Source: Methanofollis aquaemaris
Lineage (GTDB): Archaea > Halobacteriota > Methanomicrobia > Methanomicrobiales > Methanofollaceae
Reading direction: 5' to 3'
NCBI RefSeq assembly: GCF_017357525.1
Contig: NZ_CP036172.1
Coordinates: 310,001 to 374,000 of the forward strand
DNA length: 64,000 bases
The notes under the pieces were generated by a model. The model saw only the letters and a program-made list of their open reading frames with translations, did no database searches and was not told the origin of the DNA. Within the stretch, counting starts at the first letter, position 1. Every line of letters starts with the position of its first letter. Below, in pieces: positions 25,699-34,850 of this stretch. The translations under genes were made by a program, and so were the position numbers.

Positions 25699-26442
25699 TC
25701 ACTTCCGCATCACAAAGAAGACATACCCGTACTCCGCTGCGTGCGCCCGGTACACCGCGATCTCTTTTTTCGTCATCTCGACAAGTTCCATCGCCCCGGC
25801 GTCGCCGGCGTGCTCAGCCGCAAACTCCTCAAGCCTTGTCTCAAGGGGACGGTAGTAGTCATCCCACCAGGCCGCTTCAGGGAGCCTGAACGAACCGACG
25901 AGGTCAAGGCCGCAGTCGGCGATGACCGCCGTATATTCTGCTTCGGTCCTGATCGCGGGGTAGATCTCCGCCCAGAAGGCCTTCGCCTCGGCCGAGGGGG
26001 CGGCGGTGAACCAGGCCGACTCGGAGACAGCCATATATCCGCCGTCTTTGAGGAACTGCTTCCAGTACGAGAGGCCCTTCTCAAAGCCGATGATAAAGAT
26101 CGATCCTTCGGCCCAGATGAGATCGAAGGAATGGTTCTCGAAGGGGAGGTCGTCCATCGAGGCGCATATCGTTTTGATCCGGTCGGCGACCCCGGCCGCC
26201 GCGGCCCGCTCCTCCAGGGCGTCGAGGACGGGACGGTGAACGTCGACCGCCGTGATCCTCGCGTCCGGGCAGAGTTGTGCCAGGGCGAGAGTCTGCATTC
26301 CCGACCCGCACCCGACATCGAGGATCTCAGGGTTCTCTGGGAGTTCGGGGATCAGGGCAAAGGCGCGGGCCGTGCTCTCGTCGTTGCCCGGCCCCTGCCT
26401 GGGAAGGGTCTCGAAGAGGCGACAGATAAGTGAAATGTCCAT
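25699..26442 (-). CDS. Class I SAM-dependent methyltransferase
   Basis: 247 residues from ATG 26442; the frame reaches 26544 but the earlier part overlaps the upstream gene and lacks domain sequence. The SAM-binding motif ILDVGCGSGMQTLALA is near residue 40, followed by ITAVDVHRP with the ribose-binding Asp and ASMDDLPF with the adenine-contacting Asp. The C-terminal half is aromatic-rich (AAWWDDYYRPLETRLEEF). Substrate unknown. It lies 37 bases after the pilin-like membrane gene in the same direction, so it may be its operon partner. Confidence 0.88.
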   Translation of the reverse strand: MDISLICRLFETLPRQGPGNDESTARAFALIPELPENPEILDVGCGSGMQTLALAQLCPDARITAVDVHRPVLDALEERAAAAGVADRIKTICASMDDLPFENHSFDLIWAEGSIFIIGFEKGLSYWKQFLKDGGYMAVSESAWFTAAPSAEAKAFWAEIYPAIRTEAEYTAVIADCGLDLVGSFRLPEAAWWDDYYRPLETRLEEFAAEHAGDAGAMELVEMTKKEIAVYRAHAAEYGYVFFVMRK

Positions 26443-26479
26443 AGAGGGGGTGACACCCCCTCTTTCAAACTGTTTGTGG

Positions 26480-27418
26480 TCAGACCTGGCGGTCAAAGAC
26501 GAACTGCTTCGAGCCGTCGGCCCCTTGGGCGGCGACGGCGACATTCACCGGCGTGCCGTTGTTGTGGACCGCCGTCCCCTGCCAGGTGGCCCGCGACCCC
26601 TCGAAGGCCAGAAGCCCGTCGACGGGTTCGACGGTCACGGCAAGACCATTCGCGGCAGCGACGGTAGCATTCGAGGCCTCGACGCCGTCGAGATAGACCG
26701 AGAAGTGAGGGTCGGTGAGGACGGAGGTGGCGGGCACTTCCTGAGCGGTGAGGACGATGGTGTCGGGCGCGGTGCGTTCGACCGAGATGACGCTCCTGCC
26801 GATCGCCGCGACGGTCGGCTCCGTGCCGGGCATCGCATGGGCGACGAGCGGCGGGAGGAACATAAAGACAAGGATGATGAGGACGGTCGAACCGAGGACC
26901 AACCGCGATGCCCGGGCATTCTCTTCGGGGGTGGTTGCCTTTTCCAGAGAGGAGAAGAAGATGAGGGCCCCGAGGACGGCAAGGACCACCATGGTCAGGG
27001 TCAGGAACATGAGGGAGAGAGCATGACTGAGAATTAAGGAGGCATGAAAGATGAGATCCCCGACCAGGTCGACGCTCCCGTGACTGAGGAGATCTGAGAC
27101 CAGAGTCAGGATCACGAAGACGAAGCAGGCCATACACCCCGAAACACCGCCCGCAAAGGCAGCCTGCGCCCGGTTCTTCCCGGGGTACAGCGCGACCGCG
27201 ACCATCCCGGCAAGGAAGAGGGTCAGGAAGCAGAGCACGAGGGTATGGGCGCAGCCGATGGTGAAAAAAATGCCATGTTCGAAACTGAGGAGATCATACC
27301 AGCACCAGTCATAGACATATGATCTCAGGAATACAATCATCCCGCCGCCGAGAATTCCGGCAAGGAGCGAGGCGGGGAGGAGACGCACAAGGTCTTGAAG
27401 AGTCTGTTCTGTGTTCAT
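26480..27418 (-). CDS. Membrane protein with pilin-like C-terminal domain, paralogue 2
   Basis: 312 residues. Same plan as the genes at 13.7, 38.0 and 39.3 kb: an N-terminal LLPASLLAGILGGGMIVFL helix, about five membrane segments, the conserved cytoplasmic loop SLEKATTPEENARASRLVLGS, and a C-terminal domain beginning APDTIVLTAQEVPA with HFSVYLDG and ATWQGTAVHNNGTPVNVAV. This is the copy farthest from any toxin gene; the methyltransferase follows it. Its 3' part is more GC-rich and its C-terminal domain somewhat diverged (DRQV end). Function unknown. Confidence 0.72.
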   Translation of the reverse strand: MNTEQTLQDLVRLLPASLLAGILGGGMIVFLRSYVYDWCWYDLLSFEHGIFFTIGCAHTLVLCFLTLFLAGMVAVALYPGKNRAQAAFAGGVSGCMACFVFVILTLVSDLLSHGSVDLVGDLIFHASLILSHALSLMFLTLTMVVLAVLGALIFFSSLEKATTPEENARASRLVLGSTVLIILVFMFLPPLVAHAMPGTEPTVAAIGRSVISVERTAPDTIVLTAQEVPATSVLTDPHFSVYLDGVEASNATVAAANGLAVTVEPVDGLLAFEGSRATWQGTAVHNNGTPVNVAVAAQGADGSKQFVFDRQV

Positions 27419-27829
27419 GATACCACTGGTTGAAAATCAAAAGGTCGGGGAGAGGATTCATCGGCACGGCCATGCTCTCGCTGCATCGCCCGGGTCCGGA
27501 GAGGCATGTCCGGCCTCAATGTGTCGCGGGATGAGAGGGAGAGTTCACGGCATGGACGAATGAGAATCAGAATCCTCTGATAGTTTGAAATTGAATTTAT
27601 TCTCAGATATATTTTCTGATCGAATCGTATGGGTTCAATATGTCCTGTGGAGTCTGTGGTGTGGCGGGTGAACCTCGTGGATGTCGGTCATGGCAGTCAG
27701 GTCCGGTCAGGTCACCGAAAACACCCCATGAACCGGGCAATGTCCTTCACAAAGGCGATACATTGCCCTCCCCCCCGGGGATCCGGGAGCAGCGCCCGCG
27801 GCGCGATTGAGAGAGAGACGTCCCCACCC
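27419..27829. other. Intergenic region upstream of pilin-like gene 2
   Basis: About 410 bases without a gene. AT-rich sequence at 27570-27620 (TTGAATTTATTCTCAGATAT) probably holds a promoter. CATGGCAGTCAGGTCCGG (27688-27705) recalls ATGGCAGTCGAGTCCAG (16484-16500), and TTCACAAAGGCGATACATTG (27750-27769) recalls 13470-13489. These are shared spacer fragments of unknown origin. Confidence 0.4.
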
Positions 27830-28290
27830 TGAAACGCTGCTCAGCAATTTTCATCCCATATGCTTGAGCCTGGGGTTCATGCAAAATTACCATGAAAATG
27901 ATCCTGAATATCGGCCCTTGAGATTTTGATGGAGATTGAAAACACCTGCATCAGGCGAGACCCATACACAAAGAACAGAAACGTCTTCTGAACAATTGTC
28001 TCTCTGCCTTCCCCGCCCAATCGCAATCCCGGGGGTCCGGGGGCAGCGCCCCCGGCATGAGAAGGCATGATGATCAGACGTGCCGCCCTCATCGTCGAAT
28101 CTTCACCGTCGTCTCGCGCCGGGGGGTTTCACCCCCCGGACCCCCCACGGACCGAAGATAGGTGGGGGCGGCCATGGAACACGATCCCCTCCGATTCTCC
28201 TCTCTTGAAAAAGCGCGATCAAGCGACGAAAAATTTTCATCCCATATGCTTGAGGCGTGTTCTCGCCTCATGCAAAATTCTACAGAGCCA
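27830..28290. repeat. Composite dispersed intergenic repeat, copy 3 (double)
   Basis: Two AT-rich units, 27842-27905 and 28220-28280 (AATTTTCATCCCATATGCTTGAG ... TTCATGCAAAATT), bracket a GC-rich section. The GC section has hairpins at 28030-28062 (CCGGGGGTCCGGGGGCAGCG ... CCCCCGG) and 28115-28145 (GCGCCGGGGGGTTTCACCCCCCGGA). The second AT unit contains GAGGCG ... CGCCTC, a perfect 6-bp foldback. Order and sequence match copy 1 at 6.66-7.27 kb. Confidence 0.7.
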
Positions 28291-28367
28291 GAGAACAAAA
28301 AAATCGGGTGTGGAGAATCCGATCCGGTTGCATCGGACGTCTGCGATCCGTTCCGGACATCCTCCGA

Positions 28368-30113
28368 TTATATCGACCAGTCCATACTCTGGCGCTGGAG
28401 ACCGACCATATGCTTATACAGTCCTCCCTGCTCGATCAACTCATCAGAACTGCCCTGCTGTGCCACATACCCGCCGTCCAGCACGACGATCTTGTCGGCA
28501 TTCGCAACCGTCCGCATCCGGTGGGCGATGACCAGCACGGTCTTATCTTTGATCAACTGCGAGATGGCGGTCTGGATCTTCGTCTCGTTCTCGACATCCA
28601 GAGACGCCGTCGCCTCATCCAGCAGGACGACCGGTGCGTCCTTGAGCAACGCCCGTGCGATGGAGATCCGCTGGCGTTCACCGCCCGACAACGTCGAACC
28701 GTTCTCGCCGATGACCGTCCGGTACCCCTGCGGCAGGCGGGAGACGAAATCGTCGCACATCGCCGACTTCGCGGCCGCCATCACTTCTTCGTCGGTTGCG
28801 TCCCTTCTCCCGAGCCTGATATTTTCCATCACCGTATCCTGGAAGAGCACGACGTCCTGGAAGACGATGGCATAGTTTCTCAGCAGCGCTTCGGGATCGA
28901 CCATGGAAACATCCACGCCCCCGAGCGTGATCGTGCCATGATCGATATCCCAGAAGCGGGCCGCGAGTTTTGTCGCCGTACTCTTCCCGCCGCCCGAGGG
29001 CCCGACCAGCGCCGTCACCTCGCCCTGCTTCGCGGTGAACGAGACATCTTTCAGGACCGTCTCGCCCTCGTTATAGGAGAACCCCACATGATCGAAGACG
29101 ATATCGTAGCCCTTCGTCGAATACTCCTCGACGCCCTCCTGCACCGGGTGCTGCATGATCTCGTTCATCCGATCGATACGCACATCGACATGGATGATCT
29201 CGGCGATATTGGCAATGACCCCGGAGAGAGGATCATAGATCCTGGACGCCGCAATCAAAAAGATCAGGAAGGTCAGCAGATCGGTCTGGCCGTTGATCAA
29301 CAGACTGCTCCCGACCAGGATCACGGTCGCCAGTCCCAACTTCAACACCATCTCCGCACTCTTGACGAACACCCCTGCGGTGAACTCTGAAGAGATCTGT
29401 GCCTTCTCGGACGCGTCCAGTTTCCGGTCCAGACCGTCCAGATAGGCCTCTTCCCGGTTGTAGGCCTTGATGTCCTGCACCGTCTCCAGGCACTCCTGGA
29501 TCCCGTCCGCACAGGCACGCTTCGCGTGGTAATGCTTCTCGACCCCACTCTTGTGTACTCTCTTCGAACCGAGGATGATCACCAGGGCGACCGGTATCAC
29601 CCACAGCAGGGCCACTCCCATCTTCCAGTCAAAGATCAACAGCCCGATCCCGACCAGGACCGTCGAGATGCTCGCACCGACCAACTGCGGGATCGCATGC
29701 GAGAACGCATGTTCCAGGTCGGCACAGTCGCCCATGACAGTGTTGGTCAGGTCGGAGAGGTCTTTCTTCCCGAAGTACGATAAGGGCAGGTGCCGCAGTT
29801 TCTCTGCCAGCGAGATCCGGCGCGTCGCACTCTCAGCGTAGGTGGAAACAAATACACTGGTATACTGGACCCAGTGACAGACGTACATAAATCCCAGGAT
29901 GAGCACGCCCAGCACCGTGTAGAGCACAATGTCGGGCGGCTGACTCGCCGGCGCCCCGAAGATCGGTTTCAGAAGGGCGTCCAGCAGGAGCACCAGAAGA
30001 CCCAGGGGCACCATCAGACTGATGTCGGCAAGGGCACAGTACAGACTCCCTTTGATGAGATCCTTTGCGCCCTGTTCGCTGAGCGCGAACCGGTTCTGTA
30101 GATATTTACGCAT
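28368..30113 (-). CDS. ABC exporter half-transporter, second subunit
   Basis: 581 residues: a six-helix exporter membrane domain (about 20-310), then a nucleotide-binding domain with Walker A GPSGGGKST, signature LSGGERQRISIARAL, Walker B VVLLDEATASLD and the H-loop in VIAHRMRTV. All catalytic residues are intact. Its start overlaps the end of the upstream half-transporter by 8 bases, so the pair forms a heterodimer. Family members export lipids, peptides or drugs, or import siderophores in the IrtAB subgroup. No substrate clue in the neighbourhood. Confidence 0.92.
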   Translation of the reverse strand: MRKYLQNRFALSEQGAKDLIKGSLYCALADISLMVPLGLLVLLLDALLKPIFGAPASQPPDIVLYTVLGVLILGFMYVCHWVQYTSVFVSTYAESATRRISLAEKLRHLPLSYFGKKDLSDLTNTVMGDCADLEHAFSHAIPQLVGASISTVLVGIGLLIFDWKMGVALLWVIPVALVIILGSKRVHKSGVEKHYHAKRACADGIQECLETVQDIKAYNREEAYLDGLDRKLDASEKAQISSEFTAGVFVKSAEMVLKLGLATVILVGSSLLINGQTDLLTFLIFLIAASRIYDPLSGVIANIAEIIHVDVRIDRMNEIMQHPVQEGVEEYSTKGYDIVFDHVGFSYNEGETVLKDVSFTAKQGEVTALVGPSGGGKSTATKLAARFWDIDHGTITLGGVDVSMVDPEALLRNYAIVFQDVVLFQDTVMENIRLGRRDATDEEVMAAAKSAMCDDFVSRLPQGYRTVIGENGSTLSGGERQRISIARALLKDAPVVLLDEATASLDVENETKIQTAISQLIKDKTVLVIAHRMRTVANADKIVVLDGGYVAQQGSSDELIEQGGLYKHMVGLQRQSMDWSI

Positions 30114-31893
30114 GACTTTCCTCCTTTCCCACTCTCCATTCTACGGAGTGCTGGTATTCCTGCCACATCTCTGCATACAACCCGTCTTGTGCAAGGAGTT
30201 CATCGTGAGTTCCCTGTTCTTTCACCTCGCCGTCCTTGACGACCATGATGCAGTCGACGTTGCGCACCGACGAGAGCCGGTGGGCGATCATCAGCACGGT
30301 CTTGTTTTCGGTCAGTTTTTCAAAGGCACGCTGGATCTGGTATTCGTTCTCGGGATCCGCAAATGCCGTCGCCTCGTCCAGGACGACGATGGGGGCGTCC
30401 TTGAGGATCGCACGGGCCAGGGCGATACGCTGCTGTTCGCCGCCGGAGAGGTACACCCCGTCTGTCCCGACGACCGTGTCCAGGCCCTCAGGGAATTTGT
30501 CGAGGATGTCGGTACACCGGGCCAGTTCTGCCGCCCGGAGCACTTCCTCGCGGCTGGCACCAGGTCTGGCAAACCGGATATTTTCCAGGATGCTTGCCTT
30601 GAACAGATGAGCGTTCTGGAACACAAACGCAATCTGGTCCATCAGAGAGTTCGACGCCATGTGCCGTACGTCCACGCCGCCCACTTCGACCGCACCCTCC
30701 TGAACGTCCCAGAACCGTGGGATGAGACTTGCAATGGTGGTTTTCCCTCCGCCGGACGGGCCGACCAGCGCATAGGTCTTCCCTTCGGGGATCACAAAAC
30801 TGACATCGCTGACCGCCTTCCCCTCGCTCCCCGGATAGGTGAACGAGACGTTCTTAAAGGCAACAGAATGTTCTTTCGGCTGCTGCGGACGGGCGGGTTC
30901 GGGGAGAGGTTCGTCGTCCAGGAGTCCGGTGACACGGTTCACCGCTTCCATCGCGACAAAATACCCTTCTGCCAGACGCATGATCTTGTTCATCATCACC
31001 GCACAGACCGGAGTGAAGAGGATGTAGAAGATCAGGTTCAGGAGGAAGGCCTGGTAGTCGGGGGCGTGCGCGATGAGCAGCAACCCGACCGGGACCAGCA
31101 GGACAAAGGTTCCGTTGAGGGCGACGGTGTACTTCGTCATCGGCGAACGGCACCGGATCGAATAATCCAGCACCCACTCTTTGTAGTTCCGAATGGATTG
31201 ATGGAAATTTTTGAACGAGTACACCGTCTGCTGGAAGACTTTGACCACCGGGACGCCGCGCACATATTCGACGGCCTCGGTGTTCATCTCTTCCAGGGCG
31301 TCCATATATTTCTGGATCGAACCCCGATCTCCTCCCATCATCTGCTTGAGATAGTAGACGCTCACGACAAGCGGGATGAGACTCACGAGCCCCAGTCTCC
31401 AGTCAAAGACAAAGAGCAGGGCCAGGATGGCGAACGGCATGACCACCGCACCGGCAAGGTCGGGCAGGAGGTGTGCCATGAAGGTGTGCGTGGTCCCGGC
31501 GTTGTCGTCGATGATCTTTCTCATGCGACCGCTGGTGTTCTGGTCGAAGAAGCCCAGAGGCAATGTAACGATTTTGTGCATCGCCTCTTTTCTCATGTTC
31601 TTCTCGACACGGAACGCCGCCAGGTGGGAGCACATCAGCGCGGCAAAGTAGAGCACAACACTGAGAACGGCAAACCCGACCGCCAGCCATCCGTACCAGG
31701 TGACGCCGGCGGCGGCGGAGAGGTCGGGCCATGCAGCAAAGACGTCCCTGACCACATACCAGATACAGATATAGGGAGCAAGGGAGAGCACGGCACTGAT
31801 CGCAGACAGAATGCATGCCGTCACAATCAGGATGCGATGATTGCCTGCAAGTTCAAAGAGCCATGAAATCCCTCTTTTTTTATTTTCTTTCAC
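30106..31893 (-). CDS. ABC exporter half-transporter, first subunit
   Basis: 595 residues from GTG 31893, which has GAGGAG about 7 nt upstream. The membrane domain (about 20-320) is followed by an intact nucleotide-binding domain: GPSGGGKTT, YLSGGEQQRIALARA, IVVLDEATAFADPE and MIAHRLSSV. The Walker B region has AFADPENEY instead of the more usual ASVDPETE, a feature of IrtB/YbtQ-like and Clostridium-type pairs. Partner of the next gene. The style of both subunits is bacterial, suggesting old transfer; this is inference only. Confidence 0.91.
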   Translation of the reverse strand: MKENKKRGISWLFELAGNHRILIVTACILSAISAVLSLAPYICIWYVVRDVFAAWPDLSAAAGVTWYGWLAVGFAVLSVVLYFAALMCSHLAAFRVEKNMRKEAMHKIVTLPLGFFDQNTSGRMRKIIDDNAGTTHTFMAHLLPDLAGAVVMPFAILALLFVFDWRLGLVSLIPLVVSVYYLKQMMGGDRGSIQKYMDALEEMNTEAVEYVRGVPVVKVFQQTVYSFKNFHQSIRNYKEWVLDYSIRCRSPMTKYTVALNGTFVLLVPVGLLLIAHAPDYQAFLLNLIFYILFTPVCAVMMNKIMRLAEGYFVAMEAVNRVTGLLDDEPLPEPARPQQPKEHSVAFKNVSFTYPGSEGKAVSDVSFVIPEGKTYALVGPSGGGKTTIASLIPRFWDVQEGAVEVGGVDVRHMASNSLMDQIAFVFQNAHLFKASILENIRFARPGASREEVLRAAELARCTDILDKFPEGLDTVVGTDGVYLSGGEQQRIALARAILKDAPIVVLDEATAFADPENEYQIQRAFEKLTENKTVLMIAHRLSSVRNVDCIMVVKDGEVKEQGTHDELLAQDGLYAEMWQEYQHSVEWRVGKEESHA

Positions 31894-32339
31894 GAAAATC
31901 TCCTCTTACATATTTTGATCGTCTATTCTTGATCGGTCCTGCTGCCCGGACAGTTCTGTCCGTGCTGCGAGGCCTCGTCCTGACAGGACAGAGGGGACCG
32001 GAACCGGCCGGGGTGTGCCGGGATGACGTGCCCTCCGGCAGGTTCGCATTCATTTGGAGATAAATCAGTCGGACGCATATCTTATCAGAAAATATGCGAT
32101 TCGGCCGCAATTAACCAGAGCCGAACTCTCTTCGGAAATGGAGATTTTTCCTGAAAGTTTTGGGTAAAAATGCAAGCCGAAAGATGGGAGGGCCATGCCC
32201 TCATGGCAACACGAAAAAACGCGAGGAAGGAAAAATGAGAGGACGTTTCACCTCACGTCGTGAACAGATGAGCATGTACGATGAAGTCATCAATCCTGGA
32301 CTTTGTAGGCGGCACGGTTGATCGATCACCGTCCCGATC
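31894..32339. other. Intergenic region upstream of the ABC exporter
   Basis: About 450 bases without a gene. It contains CGGACAGTTCTGTCCG (31957-31972), a perfect foldback, and GTCCTGACAGGACAG (31977-31991). An AT-rich run with TTTTGATCG lies just upstream of the exporter start. The foldback may be an operator for the ABC genes; no regulator gene is next to it. Confidence 0.35.
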
Positions 32340-32625
32340 CCTCGCGTCGATCCATCGCACGCCTTCCCTCATGATTCGCGCGGGGGGTTGCGACCCCCGG
32401 ACCCCCCACCCCGGGATTGGGTCGGGAAGGCAACGCCGGAGATCCTGACCGCTCCCCGTCTGGCAAAACCGCGGACATGAACACCACTCACTCTCTCTCC
32501 GTGGGGGTTCGGAGGTGCAACCCCCCGGCGCGAGACGGCGGGGAAGATTCTGCAATTGGGGGCGGCACATCCGATCATCATGCCTTCCCTCCATTGAACG
32601 TCTGGATCATATTTCCATGAAAACC
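32340..32625. repeat. Composite dispersed intergenic repeat, copy 4 (inverted pair)
   Basis: Two GC-rich hairpin sections, 32368-32412 (CGCGGGGGGTTGCGACCCCCGGA) and 32500-32575. The second is the reverse complement of the copy-1 type: its minus strand reads GTGCCGCCCCCAATTGCAGA then CCGCCGTCTCGCGCCGGGGG, matching 6751-6800. The two are in opposite orientation, so the region could fold as a large stem. No gene. Confidence 0.65.
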
Positions 32626-32725
32626 CCATTGAAATCCGGAAAAGAATTCAATGTGTCTGTTCTCATCGGTTCAACATGAGGCGCAAGCCTCATGCCGTTT
32701 CATGGTAACACCCCTGACAATTGCA

Positions 32726-34375
32726 TCATGAATGCTCTCCACCACGCCCTTCCAGATATCTCCGATATTTTTCCCGGCACTCCTCAAGATGGGGTATGAG
32801 AGGATAGTTCATGGAAGAACTCTCAATCCAGAGCGGGGATGTACCGACCAGAGCGATGTACGTCTCGACCATCGCAAATAGTTCTTCAATCCAATCTTCG
32901 AGCCTGAACCGGATGTCCCGTGCATCGGTACCCGGCAGATACCAGTTATCGAGTGAGAACAGGATCGTACCATCTTCACCGGGGGTGAGGGTTATGGTTC
33001 GCTGACCAGGGGTGGTCAGATCGATTGGAAACGCCTTCCATTCAAGGCATTCTGCTACTGCAAAGAGGGGACCCTCTACAAATATTGTCGCCCAGAAGAG
33101 TTCTTCATAGAAAATGTCATCGAATAACACCTCCCCGTCAACCGAGAGGGAAAACCTGGACAGAGCATTTTCCGGAGTTTTACCTTCGGTGAGGGTGACA
33201 CCGAACGAGAGATGTGACACCTCGCCGTCCGGTGTCGGGGGGAGTACCGGCCGGTATGCACGCCAGGCGCGATCTACGAGAGCATCGTAGTCCAGGATCT
33301 GCCCGTCGCCAGGCAGGATCCCCTGACCGGAACAGCGCACCATCACTTCGTTCCGACGATCGGCCAGTACCCGGGGGTATGGAGTCCTGCTCACATGCGG
33401 GTGGATCTCAAGCACCTGCCAGAGATACCGGTCCACAGCATCGACGACGACCTCCACATAGTCCCTCACCGGCATCGCCGTCTCCTGCATGACAACGGCG
33501 TCTGATTCCTGTACCGAGATCTGCACCAGACCGCGGCCACAGGGTTTCAAGACCAGATGGGGGCAGGACAGAGAACCGGACCAGATGGTGACAGTCTTTC
33601 CATCGAGCAGTTCGAGGCCGGATTGAACGAACCTCCCCAGCAGAGAGAATAGGGAGGTTTCGATGAAATGATCCCCGGAGGTATCGGTTTCTCCCCCAAA
33701 TACAGGGACATCATCTATTTTCAGGGAAAAAGAACCTCGTTGCCTTAACCATGCGTCCCAGGGTATGCTCTCAATATCTGACGTATCAACCAGGTAATTT
33801 TTCGGAGAGAGGTTTTCTTCATCGATGAAAAATTCGAGAGCGAAAGGCGCTCCGTTTCCTTTTTCTAATAGATCTCCGATATCAACATCCGACTGGATGG
33901 CGTCCGATCGCGGATCTGTCAATTCATGGATACTCACCAGATCTCCACGACCGATTTGAAGATGGAGATGGTCGCCTTCATGGAAATGATCCTGATCTTT
34001 CTCAGGCAGGTCAATCATGATCGCGTCGGGGCCAGAATTCACGATACCATGACTTCCCTCATAAATGCCATTCTGCATGGTCCCGATGTGAACAAGTGTA
34101 CCCCATACTTCGAACGAAGACGAGCCCCGGGTATCGGTCAGGATTCGTGGAACAACTTCCGGGATCTTCTCGATACCCATATCAATACTGCTTTCTATCT
34201 CGACCGCCACCCATTTCCAGAGCATCGAGAGAGGGCACTTCACAAACCAGGAAATGAGTTCAAGCCTGGTACCGTCCAGCATCTCAACCGTAACCAATTC
34301 GTCATAGGACTCCCCCTCATAGAGACTGTTGGGCTCGATCTCCAGAACCCTCACCCTGAGCAGGGTCGAGATCAT
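32726..34375 (-). CDS. Polyimmunity-like multi-domain protein
   Basis: 549 residues, no signal peptide. Residues 1-155 form a beta-rich domain of the same type as the two flanking domains of the protein at 7.3-8.5 kb (YDELVTVEMLDGTRLEL, then IVNSGPDAIMIDL and GDHLHLQIGRGDLVSI). The rest holds two divergent copies of another domain, about 175-330 (GSFSLKIDDVPVF ... DAVDRYLWQVLEIHP) and 390-525 (SRFSLSVDGEVLF ... LEDWIEELFAMVETY). A protein made only of such modules fits the polyimmunity proteins described for polymorphic-toxin loci. The start overlaps the 104-residue gene by ATGA. Last gene of the locus C run. Function inferred. Confidence 0.62.
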   Translation of the reverse strand: MISTLLRVRVLEIEPNSLYEGESYDELVTVEMLDGTRLELISWFVKCPLSMLWKWVAVEIESSIDMGIEKIPEVVPRILTDTRGSSSFEVWGTLVHIGTMQNGIYEGSHGIVNSGPDAIMIDLPEKDQDHFHEGDHLHLQIGRGDLVSIHELTDPRSDAIQSDVDIGDLLEKGNGAPFALEFFIDEENLSPKNYLVDTSDIESIPWDAWLRQRGSFSLKIDDVPVFGGETDTSGDHFIETSLFSLLGRFVQSGLELLDGKTVTIWSGSLSCPHLVLKPCGRGLVQISVQESDAVVMQETAMPVRDYVEVVVDAVDRYLWQVLEIHPHVSRTPYPRVLADRRNEVMVRCSGQGILPGDGQILDYDALVDRAWRAYRPVLPPTPDGEVSHLSFGVTLTEGKTPENALSRFSLSVDGEVLFDDIFYEELFWATIFVEGPLFAVAECLEWKAFPIDLTTPGQRTITLTPGEDGTILFSLDNWYLPGTDARDIRFRLEDWIEELFAMVETYIALVGTSPLWIESSSMNYPLIPHLEECREKYRRYLEGRGGEHS

Positions 34376-34686
34376 TGGTCCGCACCTCCCTCAGCGATCA
34401 CGGGGAGACGAGCGTCCTGCATCCTGAGGACGCCTCCGGGCACATATTGGGTGATATCGATGTCACGGTAGTCGCCGTTCTCATAATGGTGTGTGCTGTG
34501 AGAGAATGATATATACGAATAGAGCGCAGTGACGTCCTGACTTTCCCACATGCAGTTTTCAGGCATTTCTGTCTCTTTCACAGCCCACACAAGTGCCCGG
34601 CGGACCTCGTCACCGGACCGCACGACACAATCCCGGTGGTTTCCATGGCTTCCGGGTTTTTTATTGACATTTTTTTTCGAACTCAT
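34372..34686 (-). CDS. Small protein of locus C, unknown
   Basis: 104 residues from ATG 34686, with AGGAGG about 10 nt upstream. Not recognised. Its C-terminus (DIDITQYVPGGVLRMQDARL) is nearly repeated in the chimeric remnant at 39.0 kb (DITLYVPGGVLWMQDARL), so it belongs to a local family. The N-terminal 30 residues are basic and polar. It is translationally coupled (4-base overlap) with the polyimmunity-like gene. It may be an immunity protein or a truncated one. Confidence 0.55.
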   Translation of the reverse strand: MSSKKNVNKKPGSHGNHRDCVVRSGDEVRRALVWAVKETEMPENCMWESQDVTALYSYISFSHSTHHYENGDYRDIDITQYVPGGVLRMQDARLPVIAEGGADQ

Positions 34687-34850
34687 CGGTACATTTCCTC
34701 CTGAAGGTGTTGTTCATACAGAAGGACGGGGTAACCCCATCCCGGATCTGCTCCTTTTCATGCTCAACTCGGTTGTCTCACGTGGTGAAGACGCGGGACG
34801 TGTCTCGCTTTCAAGAGAAGGCACCAGATTCCCTTATCAACCTTCCAGGA

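Noticed and set aside
27528-27563. GGGAGAGTTCAC upstream of pilin-like gene 2, resembling part of the structured leader
   Set aside because: Only 12 bases match, in the wrong orientation for that gene, and the pairing arms are absent.
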